A DNA stretch of 64,000 nt from Plantactinospora endophytica (GTDB lineage: Bacteria; Actinomycetota; Actinomycetes; Mycobacteriales; Micromonosporaceae), in the NCBI RefSeq assembly GCF_016862915.1, contig NZ_BONW01000013.1, positions 186,001-250,000 of the forward strand. The letters run 5' to 3'. The position numbers were made by a program, and so were the translations under genes. Below the pieces are notes generated by a model. It made no database searches. It was given only the letters and a program-made list of their open reading frames with translations, and had not been told where the DNA came from. How positions within the stretch are numbered: position 1 is the stretch's first letter; the number at the start of each line of letters is the position of its first letter. Below are positions 16,597-26,100 of this stretch, one piece after another.

Positions 16597-17430
16597 TCAG
16601 CCGGCGGTGTCGTGTGCCCGGAAGACGTCCTGGAGCGCGAGTGCGTCCGGGGTTTCCCCCGGTGCCAGGCGGTGGATGACGAGCAGGCAGGGCGCGCCGA
16701 ACTCGCCACCGGGATGCTGCCGGGGGTAGGTGGCGGCCACGCACACCGACCATGCGGGCGCCTCGCCTCGGGGCAACTCGTCGCCGGTGAGGCTGTCGAA
16801 GACCCGGGTCCGGCCGGTCAGCAGGACACCGGCGCCGAGCTTGGCACCGGTCCGTACCCGGGCGCCCTCGACGAGGATGGCGCGGGAGCCCACGAACGCG
16901 TGGTCTTCCACGACGACCGGGACCGCGCCGGCGGGTTCGAGGACACCGCCGATCCCGACGCCGCCGGAGAGGTGGACGTCGCGGCCGATCTGTGCGCAGG
17001 AGCCGACGGTGGCCCAGGTGTCGACCATCGTCCGGGCGCCGACGTGGGCGCCGATGTTGACGAAACTCGGCATGAGTACCACCCCGGGCTCGAGGTGGCT
17101 GCCCCAGCGGGCGATCGCCCCGGGTACGACACGGACCCCGGGAAAGTCGCTCTTGAGGGGTAGGCGGTCGTGGTGGTGGAACGGACCCGCCTCCGTCGGC
17201 CGCAGGTCGAGGACCCGGAAGCAGAGGATGATCGCCCGTCGGGCGCGCTCGTCGGAGTGCACCGAGCCGGTGTCGGGGTCGAGGTGGAAGACCCGGGCCT
17301 CGCCACGGTCGAGGAGGTCGACGGCGGCGACCACGATCTCGCGCGCTTGGCCGTCGTCCGGGGTGAGGCTGTCGCGCCGCTCCCACAACTCGTCGATCTC
17401 GGCTGGTACGGGGCTGGTCAGGTCGGTCAC
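16597..17430 (-). CDS. DapD-like tetrahydrodipicolinate N-acyltransferase
   Basis: A 277-residue left-handed beta-helix acyltransferase. The N-terminal helical domain is followed by LPLKSDFPGVRVVPGAIARW and the hexapeptide-repeat region FVNIGAHVGARTMVDTWATV, then HLSGGVGIGGVLEP and FVGSRAILVEGARV, all characteristic of DapD. DapD moves succinyl (in tabtoxin TabB, acetyl) from CoA to the amine of a 2-amino-6-oxopimelate/THDPA intermediate. The GTG at 17430 overlaps the preceding stop by 4 nt, with an AGGAGA site. Position between aminotransferase and LysA-like genes mirrors a diverted DAP pathway for a non-protein amino acid rather than cell-wall DAP. Confidence 0.88.
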   Translation of the reverse strand: MTDLTSPVPAEIDELWERRDSLTPDDGQAREIVVAAVDLLDRGEARVFHLDPDTGSVHSDERARRAIILCFRVLDLRPTEAGPFHHHDRLPLKSDFPGVRVVPGAIARWGSHLEPGVVLMPSFVNIGAHVGARTMVDTWATVGSCAQIGRDVHLSGGVGIGGVLEPAGAVPVVVEDHAFVGSRAILVEGARVRTGAKLGAGVLLTGRTRVFDSLTGDELPRGEAPAWSVCVAATYPRQHPGGEFGAPCLLVIHRLAPGETPDALALQDVFRAHDTAG

Positions 17431-18557
17431 CGGCGGCTCTTCTCCTGGTCGGCGGGAAAACGGGAACGGACGGGAGCGAGTCGTTCCCGGAGCAGGGCGG
17501 GGTCGACGACCGCGGCCAGCCGTACGTGGTCGGCACCGGTGGGTCCGTAGACGTCGCCGGGAGTCGTCACGATTGCGTACTCGGCGGCGAGGCGGTCGGC
17601 CCACTGTCGACCGGATCCTTCGGGCGCCCGGGCCCAGACGAACATGCCGCCCTCGGGTGGTCGGCACTCGACGCCGATGTCCCGCAGCAGCGTGACCAGC
17701 CCGTGCACCCGGTGCTGGTGGCGCTCCCGCTGCACGTCGGCGTGGGCGTCGTCGGCCAGCAGGTCGGCCGCGACCCGCTGAGCCGGCCCGGGTGAAATCA
17801 GACCCACCTCCCGGCGCCACCCGACCACCGTGCGGACCAGTTCGGGGTCGCCGGCGAGGAGCCCGACCCGCAGGCCGGGGACGTGCGAACGCTTCGACAG
17901 ACTGTGTACGGCGAGCACACCGGCGATCCCGGTGGCGAGTACGGTCCGGGGCGGACCGGCCCAGCACAGTTCCGCGTACGCCTCGTCGCTGACCACCGGG
18001 ACGTCGTGCCGCCGTCCCCACTCGGCGATCACCGGCAGCGGCTCCGACAGGCCGGTCGGGTTGCCCGGACTGGTGACGAACAGGCACACCGCCCGCTCGG
18101 CGACCTCGGTCGGCAGGGCCGCGACGTCCATCCGCCCCTGCTCGTCGGTCGGCACCCGCCACACCCGCAGCCCGGCGAACTCCGCGCCCGCACGGTAGGG
18201 CGGGTAACTCAGCGCCGGTACGAGCACGGTGTCCCGGTGTCCTGTGGTGCGGTGGCGCAGCAGCGCCGGCAGCGTCGCCACGCACTCCTTGGCGCCGACG
18301 CAGGGCGCCACCGCGTCGACGGGCACCGCGACACCGAACCGGCGGGCGAGGTAGTCGCGGCCGGCGGCCCGGAATCGCGGCGATCCTGCGGTGGCCGGAT
18401 AGTTCGTCAGATCCGACGGTTCCGGCCCGGCCATCGCCAGTGCGGGCGGCGAATCGGGCGGTATCCCGAGGGAGAGGTCGAGTACCGGATGCCCCGACGC
18501 AGCCGCGAGGGCCAGCGCCCCGGCACGGCTCCACGGACCCGGGGCCGGGTCGCTCAC
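17427..18557 (-). CDS. Class I/II PLP aminotransferase, DapC-like
   Basis: A 376-residue fold-type I aminotransferase. Motifs in order: NYPATAGSPRFRAAGRDYLA (about 52-71), VGAKECVATL (substrate-side loop), NPTG at 166-169, DEAY at 191-194, the Schiff-base Lys K222 in HSLSKRSHVPGLRVG, and GGMFVWARAP near the C terminus. This is the succinyl-DAP (DapC/ArgD-like) and TabD-like subfamily pattern. The likely reaction is transfer of an amino group from Glu to the 6-oxo group of an N-acylated 2-amino-6-oxopimelate-type intermediate produced with the DapD-like partner. GTG start overlaps the methyltransferase stop by 4 nt and its own stop overlaps the dapD-like start. Confidence 0.85.
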   Translation of the reverse strand: MSDPAPGPWSRAGALALAAASGHPVLDLSLGIPPDSPPALAMAGPEPSDLTNYPATAGSPRFRAAGRDYLARRFGVAVPVDAVAPCVGAKECVATLPALLRHRTTGHRDTVLVPALSYPPYRAGAEFAGLRVWRVPTDEQGRMDVAALPTEVAERAVCLFVTSPGNPTGLSEPLPVIAEWGRRHDVPVVSDEAYAELCWAGPPRTVLATGIAGVLAVHSLSKRSHVPGLRVGLLAGDPELVRTVVGWRREVGLISPGPAQRVAADLLADDAHADVQRERHQHRVHGLVTLLRDIGVECRPPEGGMFVWARAPEGSGRQWADRLAAEYAIVTTPGDVYGPTGADHVRLAAVVDPALLRERLAPVRSRFPADQEKSRR

Positions 18558-19243
18558 CGGGCCCGGGCCACGGCGACCGAGCGGATCCGCTCACCGGAGA
18601 TGGGACGGTGGTAGCGGTAGGTCAGGCCGGTGGCCGAGGCGAAGCCCGCCGCGTACGCCGCGTCCACCAGGTAGTCCACGGACAGCCAGTGGAACCCGTT
18701 GACGCCCGGGGCGGGACAGGCTGCCGCGTCGGACGGCGGGCCGTCGTTGGAGACGACCAGCGTGCCGGGCCGTTCCGCACGGTCGAGCCAGTCGTGTACC
18801 CGGGCCAGCACGGGTCCGACCGCACCCGACGCGTGCAGGTGGCCCAGGACCCCGTCCAGGTAGACGACGGCGAAGTCGTCCTCGGGAGCCCACCGGGTCA
18901 GGTCGGCGCAGACCGCCGGCACGCCCTTCGCGGTGGCGAGTTCGACCGCCCTGGGCAGCGCGTCGACGGCGAGTACCCGGTGGCCGGCGGCGACCAGGTC
19001 CGCCTCCACGGCCGCGTTGCCGCTGCCGAGGCTGAGTACGCCGGCCGGGTCGCCGTCGAGCGCGTCGACGAGGAGCTGTCCGATCCACCGCCGGTACTCG
19101 GGGGACCACGTCGCCGGGGTGACCGAGTCGCCGTACGCCTCGCCGCGCTCCCAGACGTCGAAGATGCTCTTCCGGTCGTCGAGTTCGCGCATGTAGAAGG
19201 TGACGAGATCGTCGAGTTGGTGATTGCCGGTGGTGGCGTTCAT
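18554..19243 (-). CDS. SAM-dependent methyltransferase of the NRPS operon
   Basis: A 229-residue class I methyltransferase. The SAM-binding motif I is LSLGSGNAAVEADLV (residues 70-84), followed by the acidic strand-2 end VLAVDALPRAVEL and motif II-like DFAVVYLDGVLGHL. The N-terminal FDVWERGEAYGDSVTPATW is a substrate-lid segment I do not recognise from a named family. ATG overlaps the PLP-enzyme stop (ATGA). Its length of about 230 residues and its place among dapD-, dapC- and lysA-like genes invite comparison with TblA of tabtoxin clusters. In tabtoxin one ring carbon comes from the methyl group of methionine. The comparison is from memory and untested. Confidence 0.75.
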   Translation of the reverse strand: MNATTGNHQLDDLVTFYMRELDDRKSIFDVWERGEAYGDSVTPATWSPEYRRWIGQLLVDALDGDPAGVLSLGSGNAAVEADLVAAGHRVLAVDALPRAVELATAKGVPAVCADLTRWAPEDDFAVVYLDGVLGHLHASGAVGPVLARVHDWLDRAERPGTLVVSNDGPPSDAAACPAPGVNGFHWLSVDYLVDAAYAAGFASATGLTYRYHRPISGERIRSVAVARAR

Positions 19244-20163
19244 CGTGGGTCCTCCTGGAGTTCGTCATGGGCTTCTCGCCCGCCGAGAAGCACGACGTGG
19301 CTCCCGGGTCCGAGTGGTTCGCGGGCGGCGTGCGCGAGCAGGCCCGCGAGCGCGACCGCACCGCCCGGTGTGGGGTACAGGTGGTGGTCGGCCAGGACGG
19401 TTGCCGCCTTGACCATCGCGTCGTCGTCGACGCCGTGGACCTGGCCGCCCACCTCGCGCAGCACGGCCATCGCCTCCGGGCCGTGCAGCGAGTGCCAGCT
19501 CGCCAGCGGCATGTTGACGGCGGTCGTCACCAGCCGGTGCGGGATGAGCGGGGTGTATTCGCCGGGCCAACTGGTGCCGACCGGGTTGTTGTCGAGGCAG
19601 GTGACGCCGTGCAGGACGGTCGGCCAGCCGAGGGCCCGTGCCCGGCGGCCGATGCCGGCCAGGGTGGTGCCGTTGCCGACCGGGACCCACAACGTCGCCG
19701 GAGGCCGGTCCAACTCGTGGTGCAGTGCCTCGACGACGTCGCCGGCACCGGAGAGCACCGCAGCGGCGAAGGGGCCGTCGACGTTGCCGTCGGCGGCACC
19801 GAGTCGCGCCGCGTACCGGGGAGTCTGGTCGTGGACCTCCTCGTAGGTGCCCTCGACGATCACCGTCCGCGCGCCCAGCCGGCGGATGTCCGCGCCGCCG
19901 TCGTTGCCGACCGAGGGCATCAGCACCGTGCATTCGAGGCCGCTGGCCCGGGCCGCCACCGCCATCGCCCGGCCGTAGTTGCCGCAACTGGTGATCACGA
20001 CGTGGTCGTATCCGAGGGCACGGGCGTGGGCGGCCACGGCCTGCGCGGACGGCTGCTTGTGGCTGCCCGAGGCGTACCGGCTCTCGTCGCGGGCCAGCAC
20101 CCGCGCGCCGGGCAGCAGCGCGGAGATGTCGACGGTCGCGGCGGATGTTCGCGGGCTAGACAC
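19240..20163 (-). CDS. PLP-dependent fold-type II enzyme, threonine-synthase/TrpB-like
   Basis: A 307-residue beta-family PLP enzyme. The Schiff-base Lys is K36 in YASGSHKQPSA. The residues contacting the substrate carboxylate lie in ITSCGNYGRAMAVAARASGL, the phosphate-side loop is PVGNGTTLAGIGRRA, and the C-terminal cofactor-ring contact is YPTPGGAVALAGLLAH. Threonine synthases and Ser/Thr dehydratases share this set, but this protein is shorter at the N terminus. It may supply or modify a beta- or gamma-substituted amino acid for the NRPS by elimination or replacement. Start GTG 20163 overlaps the NRPS stop by 8 nt. The exact reaction is open. Confidence 0.75.
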   Translation of the reverse strand: MSSPRTSAATVDISALLPGARVLARDESRYASGSHKQPSAQAVAAHARALGYDHVVITSCGNYGRAMAVAARASGLECTVLMPSVGNDGGADIRRLGARTVIVEGTYEEVHDQTPRYAARLGAADGNVDGPFAAAVLSGAGDVVEALHHELDRPPATLWVPVGNGTTLAGIGRRARALGWPTVLHGVTCLDNNPVGTSWPGEYTPLIPHRLVTTAVNMPLASWHSLHGPEAMAVLREVGGQVHGVDDDAMVKAATVLADHHLYPTPGGAVALAGLLAHAAREPLGPGSHVVLLGGREAHDELQEDPR

Positions 20164-23100
20164 GGGCGGCCAACTGCTCGTCCGCGAGGCGCTGCATCTC
20201 GTCCCGGTCACCGAGCCGGGCCGGCGGCAGGGCGTCGGGCAGGTCGTCCTCGAGGTTGCGCAGCACCGGGTTGCGCCACCCCCGGTACGCCCATGCCAAC
20301 TGGGCGAGTCCGCTGAGCACCACCAGGAACGCGAGGCCCCGGCCGGGTCCGGTGCCGAGTACCGCCCCCACCGACGAGGCGAGTGCCCCGCCCGGTTCGA
20401 GCAACGGGCGTATCCAGGTGTCGGCCAGCGGGGCGACGACGAGGTAGCCGAGCGGCGTGGCCAGCATCATGACCGACAGGAAGAGCGCCAGGACCCGGCC
20501 CTGCAACTCGAAACCGACCTTGGTCTGGATCATGGCGATGAAGTGGGCCTCGGCCACCGCGACCCCGAGGGCCAGACCGAACATGCCGACCGTCGCGCAC
20601 CACGCCGTGGGAACCAGACCCGCCAGCGCCATCGCCAGGCTCGCGGCGGCCATGGCGAGCAGCACGCCGTCCATCCGACGCCTGGTGCCGCCCCAGAGAC
20701 CCATCACGAGCGCGCCGACCAGCCCGCCGACGCCACCCGCGCCGAGCGCGAACCCGGCCGCCGCGGGCGAGTGCTTGATCAGCAGCATCGGGGTGACCAC
20801 CGCGAAGCCGAGGGCGAACAGTAGCTGGTCGACGGTGAAGAACCACATCGCGGCCCGGAGGCCGGGGCGGCGGACGATGTAGGCCCAACCCCGGGAGATC
20901 TCGGTACGGAAGTTCTCCTCACGGCGGCGGAAGGCGAGGTCCGGGATCCTCGCCCACAGCAGTGTGGCGACTCCGACCAGGAACGTCGCGAGGTCCACCA
21001 GGAGTACCCCCGTGACGTCGACCAGCGCGTACAGGGCCGCACCGAGCAGCGGGCCGAAGACCGCGCTGATGCCCACACCGAGCTGGCTGATCCCGTTCGC
21101 GTGCCCGAGGTAGCGCTTCGGCACCATCTGCGCGACGGCGGCGAGGTACGCCGGACGTTGGAACGCCCCGGCCACCGACGTGATCGTGACGGCGAGGAAG
21201 ACGTGCCAGAGCGCCAGGCCGTCGAGCAGGACGAGCAGCGCCACCCCGGCCACGGCGAGGGCGGAGCCGACGTCACTGGCGATCATCACCCGGCGGCGGT
21301 CCCAGCGGTCGGCGACGGCCCCGCCGACCGGTCCGATCAGGACACCGGGGAGCACCGCGATGGCGCTCAGCACCGCGAACGCACCCACCGAGCCGGTGTG
21401 GGCGAACACCCAGATCGACAGTACGAACGAGCTCAGGCCGCTGCCGATCATCGACACCAGTTGGCCGGCGGTGACCAGGGCGAACAGTCCGAGGCGTGGT
21501 TCCGGTCCGGGGAGCGGTGCCGCCGCTGGCGAGGAACGGGGCCGGTCCGGCGCTGCCAGACCGGTCAGCGCACCGGCGAGTTCCTCGGCGTGGGTGCCGA
21601 CGAAGAAGTGCCCGGCGTCGGGCAGCACGGCCTGGTCGACGTCGGACGCGACGTGGGTCCACTCGCGTACCCGCTCGGCGTGGTGCTCGGTGACCCGGTC
21701 CCGGCTTCCGACGATGCTGCGTACCGGCGCGCGCAGCGGCGTCACCGTCCGCGCCCGGTAGAGGTCGGTGAAGTAACGTTCGGCGTCCCGCGCGTCGTGC
21801 CGTACGTTGCGCAGCGCGAACTCGACGTCCTCCGGGTCGGTGAGGTCGGTGAAACCGCCCCGGCCGCGCAGGTAGGCGATCAGCTCACGGTTGGAGGTGA
21901 ACCGGTCGGTCGGCACCAGCCGGTAGATCCGGTCGAGCAACCGGCCGGGGAGCCGGGCGGTCGGGAAGCCGGCACCGAGCCCCACCCCGACCAGATCCAG
22001 GCCCCGCTCCTCGGCCTGACGCGCGATCTCCACGGTGACGGCGACGCCGAGGCAGTGCCCGTAGAGCAGCACCGGTCCGCGCAGTCCGGCCATCTCGTCC
22101 ACGACCCGGGAGGCGACCTCCTCGGCGGGTCGCAGCGGCTCGTCCGGCCGGGTGGGGTCGTGTCCGGGCAGCTCGACGGCGTGCAGCGCCCAGGTCTCGG
22201 GGAGGGCGAGCGCGAGCGGGCGGTACGCGATCGCGTTCCCTCCCGAGTAGGGGACCGCGACGACCGTGACGCCGCCGGCGTCGACGTCGGCGTCGTCCGG
22301 GGTGAGCCGGTGCAGCAGACCGGCGCCGCGTGGGGCCCGTGCGTCGAGTACCTCGGCCAGCGCGCGTACGGTCGGGTTCTGGTAGAGCTCGATCAGGGTC
22401 ACCTCGGCGTCGAGGCGCCGCACGACGCGCAGGGCGGCGAACGAGTCTCCGCCGAGGGCGAAGAAGTCGTCGTCGGGCTCCAGCGCGGCCGGCTCGCCCA
22501 GGTCGAGGACGTCGACCCAGGCCCGGGCCACCCGCAGCTCGACGCTGCTCAGCGGTGTCCGGTCGGTCGGGCGGCCGGTGGCCAGGCGGTCGGTCGGCGT
22601 GGGGAGGGCGCGGCGGTCGAGTTTGCCGTTCGGCGTCGTGGGCAACGACGCGAGGAGGGTGATCTGGGCCGGGACCAGGTGCCGGGGCAGCCGGGTGGCG
22701 AGCGTCGCCCGGATCTGCTCCGCCGACCAGCTCTGCCCCGGGTCGCGGAGCACGACGTGGCCGACGAGCTGATCGATCCCGCGTGCCGTGGTGTGCACCG
22801 AGGCAGCCGCCGCCTGTACCCCGGGCAGGGCGGTGAGGGCGGCCTCGACCTCGCCCAGTTCGATCCGATGTCCGTTGATCTTGACTTGGTCGTCGAGGCG
22901 GCCCAGGAAGTCCACCACGCCGTCGCGGCGCCGCCGGGCGCTGTCACCGGTGCGGTAGAGCTTGCCGCCCGGGCGGGTCGGGTCCGGAAGAAACCGTTGG
23001 GCGGTCAGCTCGGGCCTTCGGTGGTAGCCGTCGGCGACCCCGAAACCGCCCAGGTAGAGTTCCCCGACCACGCCGTGCGGTACGGGTGCGCCGTGGCGGT

Positions 23101-26100
23101 CGAGGACGTGCATCCGATGGCCGGGAAACGGGCGCCCGATCGGCAGCGGCGCGTCGTCGGGCAGGTCGTCGACCTCACCCTCGAAGACCGTGTTGTCGAC
23201 GGTGACCTCGGTGACGCCGTAGGCGTTGGCGACGCGGGCATGTTCGCCGACGATCCGTCGGGCCAGCCTGTACTCCCCGACGTGCCACTTCTCCCCGCCA
23301 CCGATCAGTACCCGCATCGACGGCAGTCCGCGACCGGTCGCGTCGAGGTGGTCCAGCAGCCGGCGCAGCACCGCCGGTACCAGCTCGAAGAACGCCACCT
23401 GCTCGTCCCGGATCAGGTCGGCGAGGCTCTCCGGGCGCAGCAGCACCTCCCGGGGTGCCACCACCAGCCGGCCACCGGTGCACAGGCCGCGCAGGGTCTC
23501 CGCGACGAACATGTCGAAGGAGAAGCTGGCCACCTGGAGATAGCTCCACTCCGGACTCAACCGGTAGGTGTGCTGCCAGCCGGCGACCATGGCGACCAGA
23601 CGGTCATGGGTGATGACAACGCCCTTGGGCCTACCGGTCGAGCCGGAGGTGTAGATCATGTATGCCGGTGAGCCGGGCGCCACCCGGGGCAGCGGCGGCA
23701 CGTCGAGGTCGTCGTCGGGGAGCCGGTCGAGGCGGACGACCTCGACGCCGTCGGCCGGCTCGGGGACCGTGACGTCGCTGCGGGTCAGCAGCATGCCCGC
23801 CGCGCTGTCCGCGAGCATCATCGCCAGCCGGTCGCTTGGATAGCCGGGGTCGAGCGGCAGGTACGCGGCGCCCGTCTTGAGCACCGCCCACATGGCGACG
23901 AAGAGGTCGCGGTCGCGCTCCAGGCAGATGCCGACCAGGACTCCCGGCCCGGCCCCGAGCCCGACCAGCCGGTGGGCGAGCCGGGTCGCGGCGGTGTCGA
24001 GTTCGCCGTAGCTGACGGTGGTGCCGTCGACGAGCAGCGCGGGGGAGTGTGGAGCTTTCCGCGCCCACCGCTCGACGAACTCGTGCACCCCGTGCAGCGG
24101 CGGGACCTCGATGTCGGCCAGGTCGGTGCCCTGGTGCCCCTCCAGGATGTCGTTCCGCTCGGCGTCCGACAGCATGTCCAGCCGGCTGATCGGCAGCTCC
24201 GGGTTCCGGCAGCCGGCGTCGAGCAGCGCGACCAGGTGGTCACCGATCGCCTCGACGGTCCGCCCGTCGAACAGCTCGGTGGCGTAGTCCAACGTCAGCA
24301 CCGTACGGCCGTCTACAGTGTCGATCGCCACCGCGAGGTCCAGCATGGCGGCGGCGGGCGGCTCGTCACCGGCGTACCGGATGCCACCGGTCGTCGGCTC
24401 CGGCAGGTTGTGCACGCTCAACGAGACGGTGCTGACCCGATTCCGGCCCCGCCCCACCGGCAGGTCCGCCGCGCCGACGATGGCCGGGGTGGGCAGGTAC
24501 TGGTGAGCGAGGTCCTCGACGACCGAGGTGGCGAGCCGGTTCACCAGTTGGGTGATGCTGGGATCGTCGCGGAGGTCGCCGCGGAAGGGCAGCACGTTGA
24601 CGACCGGGCCGACGAGGTCGACGGTCTCGGGGTCGGTGCCACGGCGGGCCGTCGGGGCGAGCACCGTGACGTCGGTGATCCCGGTGTACCGGTGCACCAG
24701 GGCCTGCACGGCGGCCAGCGCCACGACGAACAGACTCGTGTGGTGCCTTCGTGCCTGCTCGTGCCAGCGACGGACCTGGTCATGGTCGAGGGTACGGGCG
24801 ATCCGCTGGACGGCGAAGGTCCGCTGTGCGGGCCGTGGCCGGTCGGTGGGCAGGGCCCAGGTCGTGTCGAGCCCGGCGAGTCGGCGGCGCCAGTAGCCGA
24901 CCAGCTCGGCGCTCCGGGTGGCTGCGGCGTCCCGGCCGACCAGCCTGGCCAGGGCCGTCGCCGCCCGGCCGCCGACCTCGGCGTCGTCGCCTTCGGTGGG
25001 CCCGGCCTGGCCGAGCAACCGGCCGAGGTCGTCACCGAACACCGCCGCCGACCAGCCGTCGAAGCCGATGTGGTGTACGACGAGCAGCAGCTCGTCTCCG
25101 GCCGTGCGACGCACCAGCAGCGCCCGCACCGGCAGCGTCCCGGACAGGTCGAACGGGACGCGGGTGGCCGCCTGCCGGGCCTGCCGCGCCTGCCGGTCCG
25201 CCTCGTCGGGTGGCGCGTCCCGCAGGTCGAGCGTGTCGAGCACGACGGTGTCGTCGTCGGCGACGACCCGGCACGGACGGTCGTCGACGAACCGGATCTG
25301 TTGCCGCAACGCGGGGTGCCGCCGGGCCAGCCGGCGCAGGACGTGGCGCAGCCGGTCGGGTTCGACCTGGAGCGGCAGGCGGTACCGGATACCGAGCGTG
25401 TGTACCGGCAGTTCCACCAGGTGTTCGGTGACGACGAAGTCACGTTGTAGCGGTGTCAGCTCGCCGTTGTCCTGGACGGCCGCGTCGGCCGGCGGTGCCG
25501 ACCCGGCGTCGACGGGCGTACCCGAGGCGCGGACCGTTGCCACCAGGTCGCCGAACCGGGGCCGGGCGAGTACCTGGGACAGGGCGATCTCCAGGTGGTG
25601 TTCCCGGTATAGCCGGGTGACCAGCCGGATCGCCGCGAGCGAATCGCCGCCCTGCTCGAAGAAGTGGTCGTCGTCGGTGACACTGTCGACGCCGAGCAGC
25701 TCCGACCAGATCCGCCGTACCGAGGACGGGGCACCGGAGACGTCGTCGTCGCTGGTCGCCCGCTGCTCCGCGTCTGCTGCCGCACCGGCCTTGGCGCGCA
25801 GGTCGGCACCGGCCGCGACGAGCGCGGCACGATCGATCTTGCCGGAAACCGTTCTCGGGAAGCGCGGGTGCGTGGTGATCGAGTGCGGGCGCAGGAAGAC
25901 CGGCAACTCCTGCGCGACGTACTCCCGTACCACCGCCGGATCGGCCGGCCGGTCGTCCCCGCCGGCGGCGAGCAGGTGTGCTCGCAGGATCGGTCGACCG
26001 TTCAGTTCGTCGACCTCGACGGCCGCCTCCAGCACCCCCGGCGCGCGGGCCAGTACCGCCTCCACCTCGGCCGGCTCGACCCGGAAGCCACGGAGTTTGA

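Noticed and set aside
15280-17430. Primary lysine biosynthesis genes
   Set aside because: Overlaps with methyltransferase and NRPS genes indicate a dedicated pathway; whether primary copies exist elsewhere cannot be seen in this window.
14669-17536. 955-aa minus-strand frame over the lysA/dapD-like genes
   Set aside because: High-GC shadow: composition is Arg/Pro/Gly with no domain, whereas the in-phase neighbours show complete catalytic motifs.
21101-25450. Long plus-strand frames antisense to the NRPS
   Set aside because: Third-position GC bias keeps the antisense frames open; they have no start sites or domains and are fully explained by the NRPS.
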